DNA from: a virus
Reading direction: 5' to 3' (one strand)
Virus record (IMG/VR): IMGVR_UViG_3300033146_002111
Coordinates: 1-22,449 of that record
Length of the DNA: 22,449 nucleotides
Every line of letters begins with the position of its first letter. Positions within the stretch are counted from its first letter, which is position 1. A program made the translations under genes and the position numbers. A model generated the notes under the pieces. That model was not told where the DNA came from, made no database searches, and worked only from the letters and a program-made list of their open reading frames with translations. Of the stretch, positions 22,201 through 22,449 are shown piece after piece.

Positions 22201-22229
22201 AATATAACCATTTAATGTTATTTAGTCAA
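22201..22229 (-). promoter_or_regulatory. Sigma70-like promoter of the small-gene operon
   Basis: -35 TTGACT (22224-22229), a 17-base spacer ending in TGGT, and -10 TATATT (22201-22206). The long hairpin 22240-22299 lies just upstream. Confidence 0.85.
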
Positions 22230-22254
22230 GAAAAAAGATTTATTAAATGTAAAA
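22225..22254. repeat. 30-bp exact repeat of 17114-17143
   Basis: Identical over 30 bases to 17114-17143. It covers the -35 box of the promoter and the outer 15 bases of the left hairpin arm, so this copy is the intact form of the terminator-promoter unit. Confidence 0.85.
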
Positions 22255-22299
22255 AAGTACATAATATTAATTTATTATGTACTTTTTTACATTTAATAA
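22240..22299 (-). terminator. 26-bp perfect hairpin, terminator of the upstream gene
   Basis: Arms 22240-22265 and 22274-22299 are perfectly complementary over 26 bases around an 8-base loop, unusually long for this genome (others are 9-13). The inner part (AAAAAAGTACATAAT) looks like a normal terminator with an A/T flank. It begins 15 bases past the stop of the partial gene at the window edge and can work on both strands. Confidence 0.85.
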
Positions 22300-22314
22300 T
22301 TTAAAAAATGTCAT

Positions 22315-22449
22315 TTAATTGATATACATAGTTAATTCAAATTCTTTTGTATTAGTTTCTCTATTATAGACCTGAGCGTGTAATGCTTTTCTTTGAGGTT
22401 TTCCATTTCTAGTTAATGAAAATGTATGTTTTTTAGTCTGACCAGGTCT
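22315..22449 (-). CDS. C-terminal part of an uncharacterised protein
   Basis: An open frame enters from the window edge and ends at TAA 22315, giving 44 residues: basic, beta-prone (HTFSLTRNGKPQRKALHAQ, then FELTMYIN). It is followed by a strong terminator, which supports a real gene end. Too little is present to name a family. Confidence 0.6.
   Translation of the reverse strand, partial: RPGQTKKHTFSLTRNGKPQRKALHAQVYNRETNTKEFELTMYIN

Overview
The window is strongly AT-rich, and every gene I can support lies on the minus strand, so transcription runs from position 22449 towards 1. It looks like a T4-related contractile-tailed phage (myovirus). The recognisable T4-type parts are two tail-sheath paralogues, a gp5-type OB-fold protein, a gp61-like primase, a gp16-like small terminase subunit, and a relative of the T4 DNA alpha-glucosyltransferase (AGT). 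Near-universal Shine-Dalgarno sequences (AAAGGAG) and repeated TTGACA-17-TATATT promoters point to a low-GC host with a conventional sigma70 and SD system rather than Bacteroidota. The host itself cannot be named. I saw no tRNA, CRISPR array or transposase.

Layout in transcription order. (1) 22449-17235 holds small early-type genes in short operons, each with its own sigma70-like promoter and hairpin: a partial gene at the edge, four small genes (two of them under 60 codons), two uncharacterised genes followed by a decayed tandem copy, then an operon with an unknown gene, a beta-helix (YdcK-like) protein, a possible HD-like protein and the terminase small subunit. (2) 17118-15479 is an operon of a small membrane protein, the primase and a 107-aa protein. 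(3) 15495-7375 is one long operon with two glycosyltransferases (one AGT-like, one BGT-like), a cytidylyltransferase/PLP-enzyme fusion, a TagF-like phospho-alcohol transferase, a Cys-octapeptide beta-solenoid, a HAD phosphatase and a nucleotidyltransferase/kinase fusion. (4) 7364-287 is the virion module: sheath 2, OB-fold protein, a 498-aa protein, a small winged-helix protein and sheath 1, with late-type promoter motifs (ATAAATAAAAGA). (5) 269-1 is non-coding.

The operon at 7409-15422 is the most interesting system. Read together, the genes could make one or two CDP-activated phospho-alcohols or amines and attach them to a sugar laid down by the two glycosyltransferases. Because one glycosyltransferase belongs to the family that glucosylates T4 DNA, a plausible target is the phage's own DNA, giving a phosphodiester-decorated sugar hypermodification. 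The alternative is remodelling of a host surface glycan.

The second highlight is an 80-bp direct repeat (3 mismatches). One copy overlaps the stop codon of the terminase small subunit gene and the other lies just past the sheath terminator. This resembles the T4 situation, where sequence at the 3' end of gene 16 has been proposed as a pac or recombination site. A third theme is compact regulation: terminator hairpins that contain the -35 box of the next promoter.
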